Positions 33,901 to 48,879 are shown, counted from the first letter of the stretch. The stretch: 64,000 nt of DNA from Ooceraea biroi (GCF_003672135.1 NC_039508.1:4898001-4962000), one strand, 5' to 3'. The notes: generated by a model from the sequence alone, not told the origin. Numbers and translations: made by a program.

Positions 33901-36900
33901 TGATTTATCGACGAGCATTTTTGCGCACCTGCATGTAAATTGCGGCGAAATCTCTTTTTTTCGCGCCGGCAATATAGCGCACTTTTAAAATTGACGATTT
34001 ATTTTAATCAAGACACGCTGGTGAATATTAATTAGGTAAAAAGCAGAAAAATGAAAGACCTCCTCAACAGCGATGGTGTTTCAATTTATTCATGGCTTAA
34101 TTGAAAAGCGAACGATTTACATCCTTTCATGAATTCCGCACGTTATTCCATTAGCCCACAAAAAAGCAAGAAGCACGAAATTTCATGTAGCTATTTTTCA
34201 GGAATAGGAACGCATTAGGATAGCGAATAAATTATCCGATAGTTTAATTAAGATAAAATAATCGGAATTTATCTGAAAACCACTATCACGTATCTTTTCA
34301 TTTCCCAAAACAGAAAAAATATCACTCGGTCCCTATCGTTTTCTTTCAACGGTTTCATCGATACGATCCGAATAATAAAATTCAGAACGCAACTTTCTCA
34401 GCTCGCAGTTCATCTTCGCGTTGGGGAAGACGCGAAAAAATGTCTGCTTCCGTCAGTCGGCGATTGAAGCCTCGCCATCGATTGGCGCTCAAACTCGACA
34501 CCCCGTTCTCTTCGCCTTTCACGTCACGTCGTGTTTAGGAGGGATGGAAACAAGAGACGATAGTAGGTACTCTTCTCCTCTCCCTTTCTTCTCGTGTCTT
34601 CCCCGCGCGTCCGGCATAAAGTGGCGGCGCGACACGTATTTTATTTTATAGAAAGTATGGTCAAACTGTGTGTCACTCTTCTCCGTAAGGCGGGGGTGAG
34701 ACGATGGGGTAGATGGGTTGGGTTGATGGCTCTGGTACTTGGAGCGTCGGTAGCAGACAAGGGGCCGACGCTCCCTCGGGCATCGTTATTCACAACTATT
34801 CCCGACTACTCGGAGAGTGCGAGGATACAGGTCGGCTAGCCTGGAGCTGCGACGACTCTGTTCTATTATTCAGTCGTCCGCAAAGAAGTCGAAGCTGCGG
34901 TAGACGGAGGACAAACCCCGTGATTCTTTCAACATTCGTCGAGACAGTCCACGTCCCTCGAATCAGTCGTCCCTCGTCCTGCGAGCTTTCAATCCGCTCC
35001 GCGGGATTTCACGCGCGGGATTGAGAAATGATCCTGTTACCATAGGGAGCTCCGTGAGCGTCGATGTATCCTTTTTCCTGAATGCGTTCCTGGGAACGTC
35101 CGGTAGCTCGTTGTTATTTTGTAGATCGTCGCGCGAAGATGAGATACTGTTTACATTTAATTCTGTACACTGCGTGTACAGGGCGTCGCGTCGGTGGTGT
35201 GTCAAGAGCGCGATTTCCGAAAATGTTTTCTTATCATCAAATAAATCTCCTGCGAGACTTTGCCATTGGTTTCAGCCCGGGTAACAATGCAGTGACACGT
35301 CTCGGTGTTGCCGATGGAGAGCCGGCCGAGGGGTCGGCGCATGCCGAAGACAGCAATTTCAAATGTGTCGCGTGTTTTCAGTCACATATTTCAGTCAACG
35401 CGACAGCGAGCACGTAGCGTAAAATGCGTCACGGTCAGCGAACGCCTCTACAAACGTCGCTGCCGCCGCCGTAGAGGATGGCCGGTGGTTAAGGGTAGAA
35501 GTGATATATACACGTGGCCATTGCCACTGTACATTCCGTCGGAAGTTACACTGTTACATGGTACCATGGTGAAATACTCTGAACACTTCTTTCTTTCTTT
35601 CGCTGTTCGTCTTTTCTTCCTCCATCTTTTCCTCTTTCATCATGGTGTCTTTCTTTTATCTCGCATTTCTATCTGTTTTTTATTTCTCTCAATCTCTCCA
35701 CTTTTGTCTTGTTCATTCTTCCTTTTTTTCTCTTCCTCCCCCTTGCCTTATATCATCCCATTTCTTCCTCTCGCATCGTCCAGTTTATCTCCATGTTCCT
35801 TGGCAGTGCCCCCCCCCCTGCGTCTGGCATCGTCCTCTTTTCCTGCTGAACAAGGATAATGTCCGCGTGACCTTTGCCTCCGGCGCGACCCCTTCGTTTC
35901 CCAACGTACCATCGCGCGACAGGCCATCGCGCCTTCACCCCTTCTTGCTTCGCAAAGCGAACAAGGTCCTCGTGGATGGAATTTTATGGCGGGTGCGCTC
36001 GTAAAAATGTGACGGCGCCGGAGATGGACCCGGATTATGGAAATGCTCGGCTCTTTCCTTTTTTTTCCAGCGCGCATCCGGGGGTGAACGATCGGCGTTA
36101 ACGAATCCAAGTGAATCAGAACGTGTTTTTCGTCGATTCGCGGATTTCGCGTGCAACAGGAGCAAGAGATCGAGCACGCTCGTTCGTTAATCGGTGCGCC
36201 TCAACATTCTCCCGTAACATCGTCCACGGCAGCGCGACGCATTGAAAGGAATCGCGTTTTTTGGTGCTGTGAATTTTAATAACGCGCTCATTAAAACGTC
36301 ACCGCATTCGTTCATCGTGCATTTGTGCTCATATGTCTCTGAGTTTTTTCCTGCCGAATAAAATAGCATCGCGAAATTTGGCAAGCAGTACGTTCCACCA
36401 ATTCTGCGATCGATCCGCGAACGAACCGCGAGTTAAAAAGTTACCGTTCGCTCGCATGGGATTGACGTTGCGGAGAGATTTTTATGGCGGCGTCATTATC
36501 GTAAAAGTCTATGGGTGAGTCTGCGGGATGGACCGGGATTACGATGAACTCATCGCTCACCGCTCATCGGCGTCGCACGCACGCGACACGCAAGCTGAAA
36601 CGAAATGAAACGCGTTGCTCCCCGATAGAATTTAATTCAATCTTGCTCGTTCAGCCAATGTCGACTGGGTATCGACCGAGCCGGTTACACATCGGCCATT
36701 CGGCTCGATTAATCCGGACGAGCGCATCGATCGCACGAGCATGATCGCGGTATGAATACAGATTTCACAAAAGTACGCGCGCGCGAGCGAGCGAGCACCA
36801 AGAAAGTCTCTTCCGCATTTGCATAACTGAAGTTTCCAGTTTCGTCGCGCTAATCAATACCGTATCTTCAATTCCGTCCCCGTAGATTCCTCGTGGCGTT

Positions 36901-37898
36901 CGCAAGGTTTTCAAATTTCGTCGACGGGCATGATGCGATTATCCTCTGCCTCGCCAAAAATCTATACGTTCCGCGGGCTGGAGCTGGAGACCGTCCGACT
37001 CATTGCCGAGGGGAAGTGTGCCATCGAGATATCGGCTATCGAATGTTATCTGTTTTTTAAAATTATCTCTCAAGATGTATACGCTCCTATACACTGCCGG
37101 CAAAATTATAATTTCGTATATATACCTATAATTTCACACGCGTAACATCTCGCGCGTAAAAGATCGCGCGCAACGATACGACGTGCCCGTAAATCCGGCC
37201 TTCTTTATCGCCGAAAGCGGATTTGAGGATACATCGGGGGTGTTCGGTAAGCGTAATGCCCACCCATTAAGGGTAACGATGCTTCTGTAATAAAGATAAT
37301 GGAGTAACAAACAGGTGAGGTCAGGTGCGAGATGACGGTAGCGCAGCATCGGCTTCTCCTGTCTCTCTTTCTTAACCATTTGCTTTTTTCCACAAAATTG
37401 GAGTACGCAACGTCCGTAGGGGTTGCGAAACCGGCGCGATCGACGTGGATAGGGGGTGGCACTTCGCGCCGTCTGAAGACGAGCGGCGCAGCATTGTGTG
37501 ACGCTCTAAAAACGCGCGGAGCACCTCTCGCCCTTATCCGTGCAGAGTGGATTGCTACCATCGAGCTCGTCCTCACCCTCGTTCCTCCTCCGTCCCCGCC
37601 ACGCTCGCGGCGAGGGGCACAATATCGAATGGAGCATTGCATGCGTGCAACTCGTCGCGCGGTTTCAGTGCGAATATCGTCGCGCTCGAACGTCGTAATT
37701 GGAAAACTTCGGGATTATTTTCCGGCATCGTCTCACCCTCCCACCCACCGCCATTTTCACTCCCGGTAGTCAGATGATTTAGCTGGATTAATAAACGTGG
37801 TGTTATATGCCGCGTTGTCCCGGGCTTTCTTTAACGCTTTCATATCGCTGGAGGGTGCGTTTTCATCTCGCACTCGCGGATCAGGGCGTTTCACCACT
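30914..37898. other. No supported gene
   Basis: The array ends near 30.95 kb and composition rises back to CpG-rich. Open frames at 32133-32455 overlap in three + frames. A pyrimidine-rich tract at 35580-35760 gives a Ser/Phe/Leu-rich shadow frame, with a C9 run near 35810. A donor-like GTGAGT follows TCTATGG at about 36512. No recognisable protein or RNA gene is seen. Confidence 0.55.
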
Positions 37899-37900
37899 AA

Positions 37901-38049
37901 AGCCTGGTCTACAATCAGTCGGAAGACGTAGTTGTATGTCGTGCGCACGCGTAATTCGGTTACGGACGGCCGAATTGAGCAACGTGATTGGTCGAATCCT
38001 TACGTTACGACATACGACTACGTCTTCCGACTGATTGTAGACCAGGCTT
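37901..38049. mobile_element. 149-bp MITE with TA target-site duplication
   Basis: The ends are inverted repeats of about 44 bp with one mismatch, starting AAGCCTGGTCTACAATCAGT. TA flanks both sides (37899-37900 and 38050-38051), the Tc1/mariner-type duplication. The 60-bp centre has no coding capacity. The same peptide string appears in frames on both strands because of the inverted arms. Confidence 0.85.
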
Positions 38050-38068
38050 TAGGCCCGCGAGCGGACGA

Positions 38069-38070
<2 letters not shown>

Positions 38071-38154
<84 letters not shown>
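38071..38154. repeat. (TG)42 microsatellite
   Basis: This is a perfect dinucleotide run of 84 bp, starting 21 bp right of the MITE. The Cys/Val poly-dipeptide frames through it are products of the repeat. Confidence 0.97.
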
Positions 38155-38155
<1 letters not shown>

Positions 38156-41100
38156 CTGGACTTTATAAGCCACTTCAACCACCGAAATTATATCCGATAT
38201 ATTTTCGCGTTGTGGAACTGTATAATATTAACCCGGAGAATAAAACATCCCGTGACGTACCGCCCGCCCTTGCGCTTTCTCCGCGTTCGCGTGGCGGAAC
38301 ACTTGCCGCATTCGTACGAAAGATAAAGGGAAAACTTTTGTATCTCCCGGCTGCCGCGCGAGGGTATCTTACTGCGCGATAATAAGCGACTCCCTTACTC
38401 CGCGAGCGTGACGCTCGCGGGGTGGTACGCCGTCACTCGCAAACTGTGTTTCACGCACGATAACGGAGAACGGCAACAGGAAGAAGAAGAAGAAGAAGAA
38501 GAAAAAGAAGAAATAGGAAGAATCTGTTTTACGTATGTATTAACCCACGCGAGGGCCGCTAGATGGATGCGTCGTGCATCGATCTCGCGCGCAAGAAGGT
38601 TAACGATCTTCGAAGGGTTTTATTTATCTAGAAGACGGTCGCCGGAGGAGTTTAAATAGTTTACCGGTCGCTATTATTAGTGCACAAGATTATGCTGCCC
38701 GTGTGAACTTCGCGCAACAGCACGGTAATGTCGGGTTGTCATAAATATGATGTACAGGCGGCACGTACGAGAAAGGCAGACCCCCTGAATTACTTCCAAG
38801 CGGCTAGCGCGCGCGAGCAACCCCTTTACGTCTTCTCCCTTTTTTATTTTAACGCGCTCGTGGCTTCAGCGTGCTCGTCGATCCGCATCGCGTTCGACCT
38901 CGTGTCGCTTCCTTGCAGTCTAGGTCATCACGCGTGCTACAACCACACTCGTTGAATTTGCATACAAGTTGGTCCACAGGCTTTCCTCGGCGGACTCGGG
39001 ATTGTCCTCGCATACATGCACAGAGCGATGGCTCAGGGAAATGTCTCGTTTGCACTATCGTCGAATCTTGCATAGCTTATTAATGAAATCGCACGCGCCA
39101 TTCTGATCGAGCTCTCAGTTTCCTGTGCCATCTCATGATCTTTTCAGCAAAAGTTGCGAACGTTAGAGGGAAATTCTGAAGTTTATCACGTTATTAAATA
39201 ATCATTGCGTACTTTTGAGGACTTTGTTTGTTCGGATTTCTCGTTACATCGTTGACATTAATTTTTCCGGGACTGTGACGTGTTTAGGTAATGCGCGTCT
39301 GCAGAAATCGAGGCGGAATGAACGGGACTGACGAGGAGCGTTATGCTTATTTGCGTTACAATCGCTAAGTAAGATTGCGCGTAATGTAAGTGGATTAATT
39401 ACCTAATTAGCTTGAGGAATCTCAAAGTTGTGTTACACTTAAACTCCGTCGCGGTAACTTTAAGCTGGAACCTGCGGTGATGTCGACTTCGCTAAAGCCC
39501 TTTATAGACCGGTTATCCTGTAGGCGAAATGCGTTACGGTAACAAGTAAAGCGAAGCGAAAACTCACATATTGTAGGAACTTGGTAATACGTGTCTCGCT
39601 AAGACATCGCTCGGCACAAGATATTTCCTCAAGAAACGTTACGCGCTTTACTTTAGCGGCGCGCGGGATAAGCACGCGGAGAAAGAGAGGCGAGAGAGAG
39701 AGAGAGAGAGAGATGTGACATAATTTGCACTCGGCTACGTTACTTCGTCCTTACGCGAAATATCGACGAGCGACGTGATGTAACTGCAATACGGAAACCA
39801 TCGCGGTCAAAAATTCAATAGCTATTTCTGGCTGCGCGATAAAATCGATATAACGGTATGGCCGCTGTGTGTGGCGTGGATGAAAGAAAATAATACCTCG
39901 CGCGCACAGCCACGGGCACACACGAAGTTCTTCTTTACACACAAATTCCTTTCTCCTGGAAGCATGTTTGCGGAAAGTTTGCGACGCGAAGAGTTTAACA
40001 TTCGCGGATGCGCCTGCAAGAACTATCGCGACGCAGTAAAGTCGCGAAACGGAGATCAGCGTTCGCCACAGGGCCAACGGTAGTCCTCCCGGCGGATTTA
40101 AGACATCGGAAGTGATTTCACGGGGCGGCCATGGCGCGTATTAAATCTTGCGTTACGCCAGGGCACAATAATCAACAGAGGATTCCATACTCGTTAACAG
40201 CTGAATAAATATGAAACTTTAATTACCGTAGCGAGATCCATTTTCAGCCAATTAAATTATATTTGCAATATTGACATATAAACACCGGATAATTATACCG
40301 TTTAATGATAATTACGAGCAGATATAATTTACCTGGCGGTTGAAACCAAAGAAGTGCGAACCGTGGCTAATTGGACACATTTAAATACATGGTCGGCCGA
40401 TCATCGGAGCGGTTTGTTTGTTGTATTATTGATAGCCGTTGTAATCGATATACATGTATAACTGTCTACAGTGAGGATTGCATTACGACCTGTCAATATG
40501 GATCTTTTTTACTGTGACAGATACGATGCTGTGTCCTTCTCGGAACGCTTGCTCTCCTTCGGTTTTCCGTCCGGTAACTCGGAATGGTGGGCGCACGGGG
40601 ATGGCAAATCGAAACGATTTGTAATATCACGAGAGCGAGAGAGCCGTTGACCGGGGAACGTCGTAAAGCTTACGACGTCCATCGTGCTCAAATGGAAGCG
40701 GGATGTTTCGCGATATCGTAAAGCTCACCAGGGGCGAAGCCGGCGTGGAACGTAGGCGCGCGCCTCTATTCCACTTCCGTGGTGTCGGACCCCTCTCAAC
40801 GTCGGGAAACGCGACATTAAAATTCGAACACGATCATGAAAGCGGCGGTATATAAACCCGTCCGGCATCGTCGCCGCCACCGCCACTGCCCTTCCGGAAT
40901 TCGCCGGGCGAGTCATTAAAATCTCTCGTAAGGGTGGTCCGTTCTCAACCCCTCTCGTCCGTTCTCCTTAATTTCGTCGCTCGTATTCGCCCAAAGTTCG
41001 TCTCGTGTCCAGAGGTGCGAAAACTACCGTGTTTCGGCGCTACCTGTGTGATAGGTAACATCTGTATGTGTGTGCACGCACACACGCACGTGCACGCTCG

Positions 41101-44100
41101 CATTCCCGTGGGGAATTATCGGTAGCCCAGGCGTCGATCTATGCCACCAATCATGATCACTCGACGTGATACTGTGATCGATGGCGTGTCTATTCTCTCT
41201 GCCTGTACCGCGCGGGAATCAAGTTCTATCTATTCCGTGATGAAGAACGCGTTTACCAAACCGCGACTTCCGTCTCGCGCGGGAAATTCCGCGCTTCGGA
41301 GTGCGCGTTTGCGTGTAATAGTTTATATTGTATTTTTCGCTAACGGACGAATGATGATGATGATGCGTCCGCGTGATAATTCCAGCGATCGCGGAATTTT
41401 CTCGGTGTATCCATAATACTCACGCGAATGCTTCCATTATCGGTAATCCATTCGATGCAATCGCGAAAGGAGAATCTCTTTCAAGCTCCTCGTTGTATTC
41501 TTCGGTGCAGAGGCAGGCGGTTCGCTCGGCTCTGATCGGGGTGTATTAAAGTGCGATTCACGAAACTGTTACGCTCTGCGGGAATTAAGGGGGTGTGCGC
41601 GCGAACGAGATTCTCGCCCGCAACGTCAAACCGTAACGACCGCCTTCGAGAATCGTACGTTATCCTAGATAGGGAAAAAGTGTTCGGAGAAAGCAAACCC
41701 CGTACAATGAAGCAAATTGATAGCACCCTTTGAGAGGCGCATCCCCGCGCAAACTGCATTTACCTCGCGAAATAACTCGCAGTTACGCATGCTTATCAAA
41801 GGGGATCGCAAAGACCGCGATGCGTCCGGTGGAAATTTCTCCGGTGTCTACTAAAAGCCTGTCTACCGAAACGTATGCAATCCCGCGAAATGAACCGGTT
41901 CTACCTCTTTCACTTTATCAGGCGGCGTCTTCCGTAGTGCGATGCAATTATCGTGTTAACGAAAGCGAAGATCAAAGATGCGGATCCCCGAGGGACCCTG
42001 GTTGTCATGGGAACGCGCTTATGCATTTTTCGATCTCTGTCTTTTTCTATTACTCGCACCGTATAATCTCGGATTCTGTGCCTCGCGTGCGCGCGAACTC
42101 GATCAAATTACCCCTGAAAAGTAGTACATCGCGACCCCCCCCCCTCTCTCTCTTCCCTCTTCATTTCTTTCTTTCTGCCTCGTACTATTTTATATGTTCA
42201 CCTCTGACCTTTCCGTGGCGAACGCCACGGACCGTTGGAATATATATGTATATATACAACGACGCGGCGCAGGAACTCCAATTCAGTATTTAAAGCGCAG
42301 AGATGTGCGGCCAAGTTATCCGGAATCGAATCTTCTTCCGCGTGATCTGCAAAAAAAGTTTTGTCGGCGTGGTCACTCTCGTTCTTCGCCGATGCATGGA
42401 GAATTGGTCAAACATTTCAGACTGTGCTCGGCTAAAAGGGAATGCGGATTCGAGATGAAATTAGTGCCGCTTGAATTCTCGATGCTTCAATTGTGACGCA
42501 AAAATCACAAAGAGGACGAATATTATCAAAAGTAAGTCACGTTATCGCGACGATAGAGATTTATTATCGAGCCGTCTTGTATCGGAAAATAAGTCAATGT
42601 GCATGGGTTGCACGTGTATTGGTGTACGCGCAACGACCTAACCCAGGAACAGGCAGGCAGAGACGGACGATCCGGGGGTCGAAAGAAATTGCCGTGAAAG
42701 AGAACGGGTCGATGAGTTACGAGCGGCAACGTCGATTAATAAAGGGGTTGAAACACACACAGCTGGAGCCTTGACCACCGCGGTGACCGCCGCGCTACCG
42801 GAAGCCGAATAAACGCTAATTCATTCGCGCTCGCTGCAACCGGCGTTCGTCCATCCCTCGCACATATGCAACGGCTCATTCGTGTTGCGCAAGTACACGT
42901 CGCTTTTATCGCGCGTGGCCGCTCGTATTGTTTCTTTTATGAAGATTGCTCGCCTGAATCGTGGATAACGGAGAGAGCCACCAGAATTATTCCCGCGCCC
43001 TCCGTGTCCCTCGCTCCGACCTCGTCCTATCAGCTCGGCCCTCTCTTGCGCGGACACATCGACGACGTCTTCCTACCTATAGTTTCGTGAATCGGATTCA
43101 GTGAATTGGTATGATAACGTTGCGCTACAGAGCTCCAGCTTGTCGGAACAAACTACGTAGGATCAGGCTCGCGCTCCGATCCAATTTGCTTTCGATGGTA
43201 TAAGATGGGGGGGGGGGGGGGAAGGCTGATTTATAGCATTATACTATTCTTCCTCGTGCGCGATGGCGTATCCACTTAATCCTGAAATCTTTTTACGCGC
43301 TTCTTTTATTGGTCGATACGATACCGCGGATTGCATCGGTAGCTTCTTCCTGTAGAATTCGCTCGCGCACGCGCTCCCTTTGTCAGGATTGAGAACGTTC
43401 GTTAGTCGCGACGCTGAAGATAGCAAAGCCGTCATATCCGTTTGATGAGAATGGCGTGAGAGAGAGAAGAAATGGTATTATCTTCACCTCTATAGGTGTC
43501 CCACCGATCCGATCAATGGTGATGCGAGAGCGAACCCGATGGTTCTCGTTCTGAAGGCTTTCGCCGCATCGCGTTTCGATACCTCGGATCTTGTTAAGTC
43601 TCCGCGCTGAATGGCATCGATCAAACAATCCCTCGAACTTCCACTGCTACCTGATTATCTGGAACTCTCCAACGTCAAGTAAGCAGATATCCTCTCTGCC
43701 GGGGATCGCTTTTCCGTCGAATAAAGTATCGGTGGTATCACCGGCGCTCCTCGTTTCACGCCGGATCAGTCTTTACTTTAGATGATATCGGGGATCAGGC
43801 TATATGCTCAGTATTAAAAGTATGCAATATTGGATTTCATCCTGTTTCTAAATCCCCCGCTCTGGTGGATGCGCACCGCCGCGCCGGCTGCAATCCGCCC
43901 GAGGATCTTCGCATTCTTGCATAATGCTGTCGACTGGTGACACGTGTGACTGAGAAATTTCACAAAAAGTGATCTGTTATAATTTTCAAACTTCGGAACT
44001 TTCTTGGGAAGCGTTAGTAAACATTCTCGCCAGATCGGATCTTAATCTTCTCAATCAATGAACTGTCATTGATATTGAATATTGAAAAACCGTCGATGCA

Positions 44101-47100
44101 AACTCATGCGGCATCCAACTGACCAGAACTCGGCATTTTTATTCCTGTTACCATTGTTATCGGAGTTAGAAAAAACGACTATAGCGCTAACGGCACCGCG
44201 ACGCGGTCGTAACCAGCGAAATCCGCGTCGCATCTCGATTGGCTTTCGAACCTACAGCTACATTCATCGAGATTTTTCCACTTATTTTTATGGTTACTAT
44301 CAGCAACCCTACATAGCATCAATAGTTTTTCAACGTCCCGTGGAGACATGTATCTGCAACATTTTATTTAGCTCACCAATGCACATTTTGAAACATCAAC
44401 ATCTCTCCAATTCGTGGATCGCGAAATTGGATCGCATATAAAGAAACCGGGAAGGGTGTCGCCATAAAATATACACGAAAAATTCTTAGAAGATGCATTT
44501 ATTTTTTACGCTCATTTCGAGTAATACAACATAAGGCGCAGGGATGAAAATATCCGAGAGCGTTTTACGGGGTCTCTCGCATTACCCTCAATAACGTATT
44601 TGTTGTTTGTCGCCGGAGAAAAGCAGTCATGAAAACCCGAGGAAAGGAGACGAAAGGAGACTATGTCTCAACTGGTAGTTTTTGCCTGGTGGATTTCTGA
44701 AAAATCCACGACAAAGAGGGTAAAACAGGAAAAACGCGCGGGTTCAAAGAGTTCATGGAGATTAATCAAAAACACTTCTCAAGATTCGCGTCGATGGAGG
44801 GTTTGCTCACCGCTCTCTCTCCTTGTCTTCTCGGCGGAGCCCACCCCTGCCGACAATGCCGGCGTTTTCTTTGTGCTCTCGGTTGCTTTGTTTAATGGCT
44901 GATGAGATGGAACCTCCCGCGGAACGCGGCGCCGACTTTTCGACGTGTTGCAATGGCGCGTTTCTCGTCGCCCGAATGACGGGGCGCTTGATTGTTAGCG
45001 CGAATTTCAAGAATCCTCGATGAACAGAGAGGACACATTATTCTCACTCCGAAATTGCACGGACAAATTCGAAAGGTAGCTCGGCCCTCCCGCTTTCTGT
45101 ATCTCTGTCTCCCCCCCCCCCCATCTTGGAATTCCTTTCGAGAAACGTACGCGCGATCTCATTGCAAGAAGGACAATGTAATGGCGCTGTAACTGAGATA
45201 AGCACGGACGCGAAGACCAACGAACACTCGCTCACGTTTCGCCACTTCCGGTCTCGATGTCCCTTCGTTTGCGGTCCCGATGTCTCGATTGGTACAGCCA
45301 AAGAATGTTCAAATGGCTCGCATCGATTGATCAGCACGCGCGCGCGCAAATTCTCCTTCAGTTTCCGTGCTGGCGCAAGCGAGCGGAGCGCACCCACCGC
45401 CGAGAAGCGGAAACGTCGTACATCTTCGTCTAAACACGCGCTTTGCGAAACGTGATCTTTGACCATGGCGAAATGGAAGTTGGAGGAAGGATCAGGCGGC
45501 ACGGATGTAATCGGGGATCGGAAATCACCTTAGGTGGTAACTATAGGATCCGCAGACCACCTTCCACCCTCGACCAGCCGGATCGAAGATCGCAGCATGT
45601 TCTCGTGGGAGTTTTCGAAAAATAGAAGGAAGAAGAAGAGGCGGCGGCAGAGAAGAGAAAATAAAACCGAACACCGCGAGAGAAAAGCGAGAGAAGCAGA
45701 GAAAGCACAATGGCGTGCGTGAGAGGAAGATAGAAAGACGTGGAAGAGGGGTGAACATGGAATCGTAATCTTTCGTCACTTCGTTCGCCGGGCGATGTCT
45801 GACTCTGTTAAAGAAAAACAGAATTTGTCACGGTGGCCGATCTGTCGCGTTTTACGTCAGCGATATTATTTTACTGCCGGTATCGGGCTTTTTTTATCGG
45901 CATCTCTACGAGACGTTCGTCCGTCCACGCTCGCCGGCGCGATATTGCGGGACGTCCCGGTGACGCCACTGTAATTTGTAGGAGCAAGGTAGTAATTTTT
46001 GTTGTTGGTCTCTCTTTACGATTGGATCGGCCGTAAACAAGTGTAATTGCGCGCGGCACGCAGCCCATGTATGTAGAAAGAATATAATCTATCGCAAGTG
46101 TCGCAACATGTACGCTGCACATGCGCACGCACGTGCATGTCTGTCCTATCGTCATTTTAAGCGAAAAATTTTAATTTAGCGATACTATCGGAAGACTGTA
46201 CATTGGAAAACGATGCATCTCATTGAACGCGCGAGACAAGTGTCCCCCGTTCAGATAAATCAAGTTTGCATGACGTGGTTTCGAAAGAGCGCGAGTCCAC
46301 TCGCCGCTGCGATCAAACAGAATCCCCGCGCGCACGAAAAATGACGCATTTTCATGCAAGTGAAAATCAAGAGGGTCTCCATCGTTTTCTCGAGAACCAC
46401 GGTCGAAGAAGGGAATCTTCCTCGTCTATCCGAGACGATCGTGATCGACGTCTAGTGCCCGTCTATCCAACGAGCGGGATGAGATATTCTCTGATAATAG
46501 TCGCTCTCTCACGCGATCTCGAATTCAACCTATCGATCAGAACGGTGCGGGAACGTGGTACCCGATTGCACCGATTGCCCCGGAACGGAATTCGACCTCT
46601 CTCGCCACTTTTCCTGAACCCCCGCGAATTGGTCGTCGCGCGGAGCGATGAACGAGCTTATTACACGAAGTGTTTCCCTTCCGTCTTCTCGGCGTGATAT
46701 CACCCGATCGTAGAGAGGAGCTGTAAGAAACGTGCCGGCGAGACGCATCGTTGGCTATTTTTATCGTCATGGCGTAAACGAGAAAGAGAAAGAAAGAGAG
46801 AGAGAGAGAGAGAGAGGGAGAAGACGTGGCTCATGTTACTCCGTGAACGAAGTTTCTGGATACGTCAGCTGATGACGTTCATGAACAGGTGGTCATCGAT
46901 CGACGGGGTAAATTGAAACTTCTTATTAAAACGAGAAGCGTAAAAAGCAATGCATATCCAAATGAAAGAAGCATCGAAATTATTCTTGTTGTAACATATC
47001 GCGTTAAAAACGCCGTTATTACGACAAAAGATATTACCCGCTTGGCGAAATTCTATCGGCCAGAGACCGCAGAATAAACGGCGGTCACAATTAAATTCTA

Positions 47101-48031
47101 CAATACTGTGTCTCTAGAGATTTTAAAAAGGAAACATCTAATGAAATTGAGACGTTGTTATCCGAATGTCACTTTCATGATTCGCGCAATAGAGATGGAG
47201 GAGCAGGAAGGAGCAGAGCAGAGAGAGAGAGAGAGAAAGTGCCTGTACGTGTAACTAATAAGGGCAATTCAGTTTCCTCAAAGGGCGATGTTTCAGTTAG
47301 TACAATCCGCCTTTCCGCGAGGCCGAGACAGTTAACGGAGATAAAAGACTCTGGTTTAAAGTCGCTCTTGGCCGAGGAGTAACGGTCTTCCTCAAACCAC
47401 ATCCTCGTTTTCCTTTTTTTTCTTTTTCATTCTGACTGCCGCAACTTTGTTGGAGTTTGGCCTTTTCGAATTTTCCAACTTCCTCTCCGTGCATAGCACC
47501 GAGTCAGATTCATACCCGGCGTCGAAATAGTGCGAGTCACCTTCGCTGGCATCCTCGAATAATTATCCGCGTCGCCACACGGCCGCCGAGACCTCTTGAG
47601 CTTTGATTGTTCGAGATGCCAGTCGGACAACGCGATTATGCGTCTGCTTCGCAGTGGCACAATTACTACATCCGTATAAACGGCATAATCTGACAATATC
47701 AGAGCCGTTGCTCAGTTAAGAGCTTCGAGAATTGAGATTTACAGAAATGTCGACTCTGAATCTGAATCATAATATTTATAATTACTAATCATAAAAAGAG
47801 AAAAATCTCGCGAATTGTGTATGTTGTTTAATGTCATAACATTATTCTTGTTTGTTATTATATGTTATGTTTCATAATAATAGCTTTAAATTGTAAACGT
47901 ACACAAACGTATTTTCAAATAGATAGAAAATATTAAATTTTGAGTAGTCGAAAGATATCGATATGTAATCTGCTTTTTGGATTGGCTGTATCGTAATTTT
48001 GGAAAACATTATTATATTAAATATTACTCAC
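38155..48031. other. No supported gene; several simple repeats
   Basis: Simple repeats include (AAG)n at 38481-38512, (GA)n at 39692-39713 and 46795-46817, a G15 run at 43207-43221, a C12 run at 45111-45122 and a C9 plus CT tract near 42136. A 9-bp-stem inverted repeat (ACGTCGTAA-AGC-TTACGACGT) lies at about 40657-40677. A TATATAA at 40849-40855 has no matching initiator or gene. The open frames are overlapping shadows. Confidence 0.55.
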
Positions 48032-48221
48032 CGACCGCCGCAGCAACATTTTCGTGGACGTTGTTAATTATAAGCAGTGACGCGACATAACCGACGCTTT
48101 TAGTCGATCGAATATATGTAATTACGGTTAAGAATACATGTAACATCAGTTGCCGCATGCTGCTTAAAAAAAGGGTTTGGATGAACTCGTTGATTATGCA
48201 ACAGACTTGTCGTTGCCGCAT
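48032..48221 (-). other. Possible first coding exon on the minus strand
   Basis: A minus-strand frame starts with ATG at 48221 and stays open for 63 codons to a strong donor, GCGGTCG/GTGAGTAAT, at 48031. It reads through hydrophobic stretches (FIQTLFLSSM, LMLHVFLTVITYI, VGYVASLLIINNV), so it could encode membrane segments. The frame closes right after the donor (TGAGTAA context), as expected at an exon edge. No downstream exon could be joined and the peptide is not recognised. Chance is a real alternative. Confidence 0.2.
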
Positions 48222-48879
48222 TCAGTTAATTACGTCGCGATACGCACGGTTAAACGCGACTATGAACGCATTTACGTGCACCGAGCTTGGTATCCGCCGA
48301 AACCTTTGTCGTCAGTTAATTAAGTCGCAAGCTTGCAATGCGTTAATAACTTTTACGCGACTGCTTTAAAATTCGTTATTTCACGGCGGAAATTCATAGC
48401 GGACCGATGAAGTCATTTAATTACGCCATTTGATTAAGACACTTTGGTCGTCTCTACAGCCGAAACGGTCATTCACGAACAAAAAAAGAATTATCCAGTA
48501 TTCTTATCATCACGAGGAATTGATTTAACTCCATCGTATTTTGTTTAATCGACCCATCCATGAACGCATGGGTTAATTCAATTTATTTCGTGCGTGAAAT
48601 TCCACAAAATAATCTCGTGTTTTCCCATTACCCCTTTTTCATTCAACATTCTATTTATTCAGCCATCTCCCGTGAATTTAATTTCTTATAACTTTCAATA
48701 TAACAGAAACGGTTTGCGAGCAAACCCCGGCGCACACTAAGGGTAAAAAAGGAAAAGGGAACGGACATTTCGCTAAATTTAAGCACTAGCGAACTCCCCG
48801 TCGCCATGTGCCGGCTGAATTAAGAGGTCGATGGGATCGCGATTTCCGACGAGAATGCATTCCGTCGCATTTTCTATCC

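Noticed and set aside
38071..38154. Cys/Val poly-dipeptide frames
   Set aside because: These are translations of the TG microsatellite.
40849..40855. TATATAA box
   Set aside because: There is no initiator about 30 nt downstream and no gene follows.
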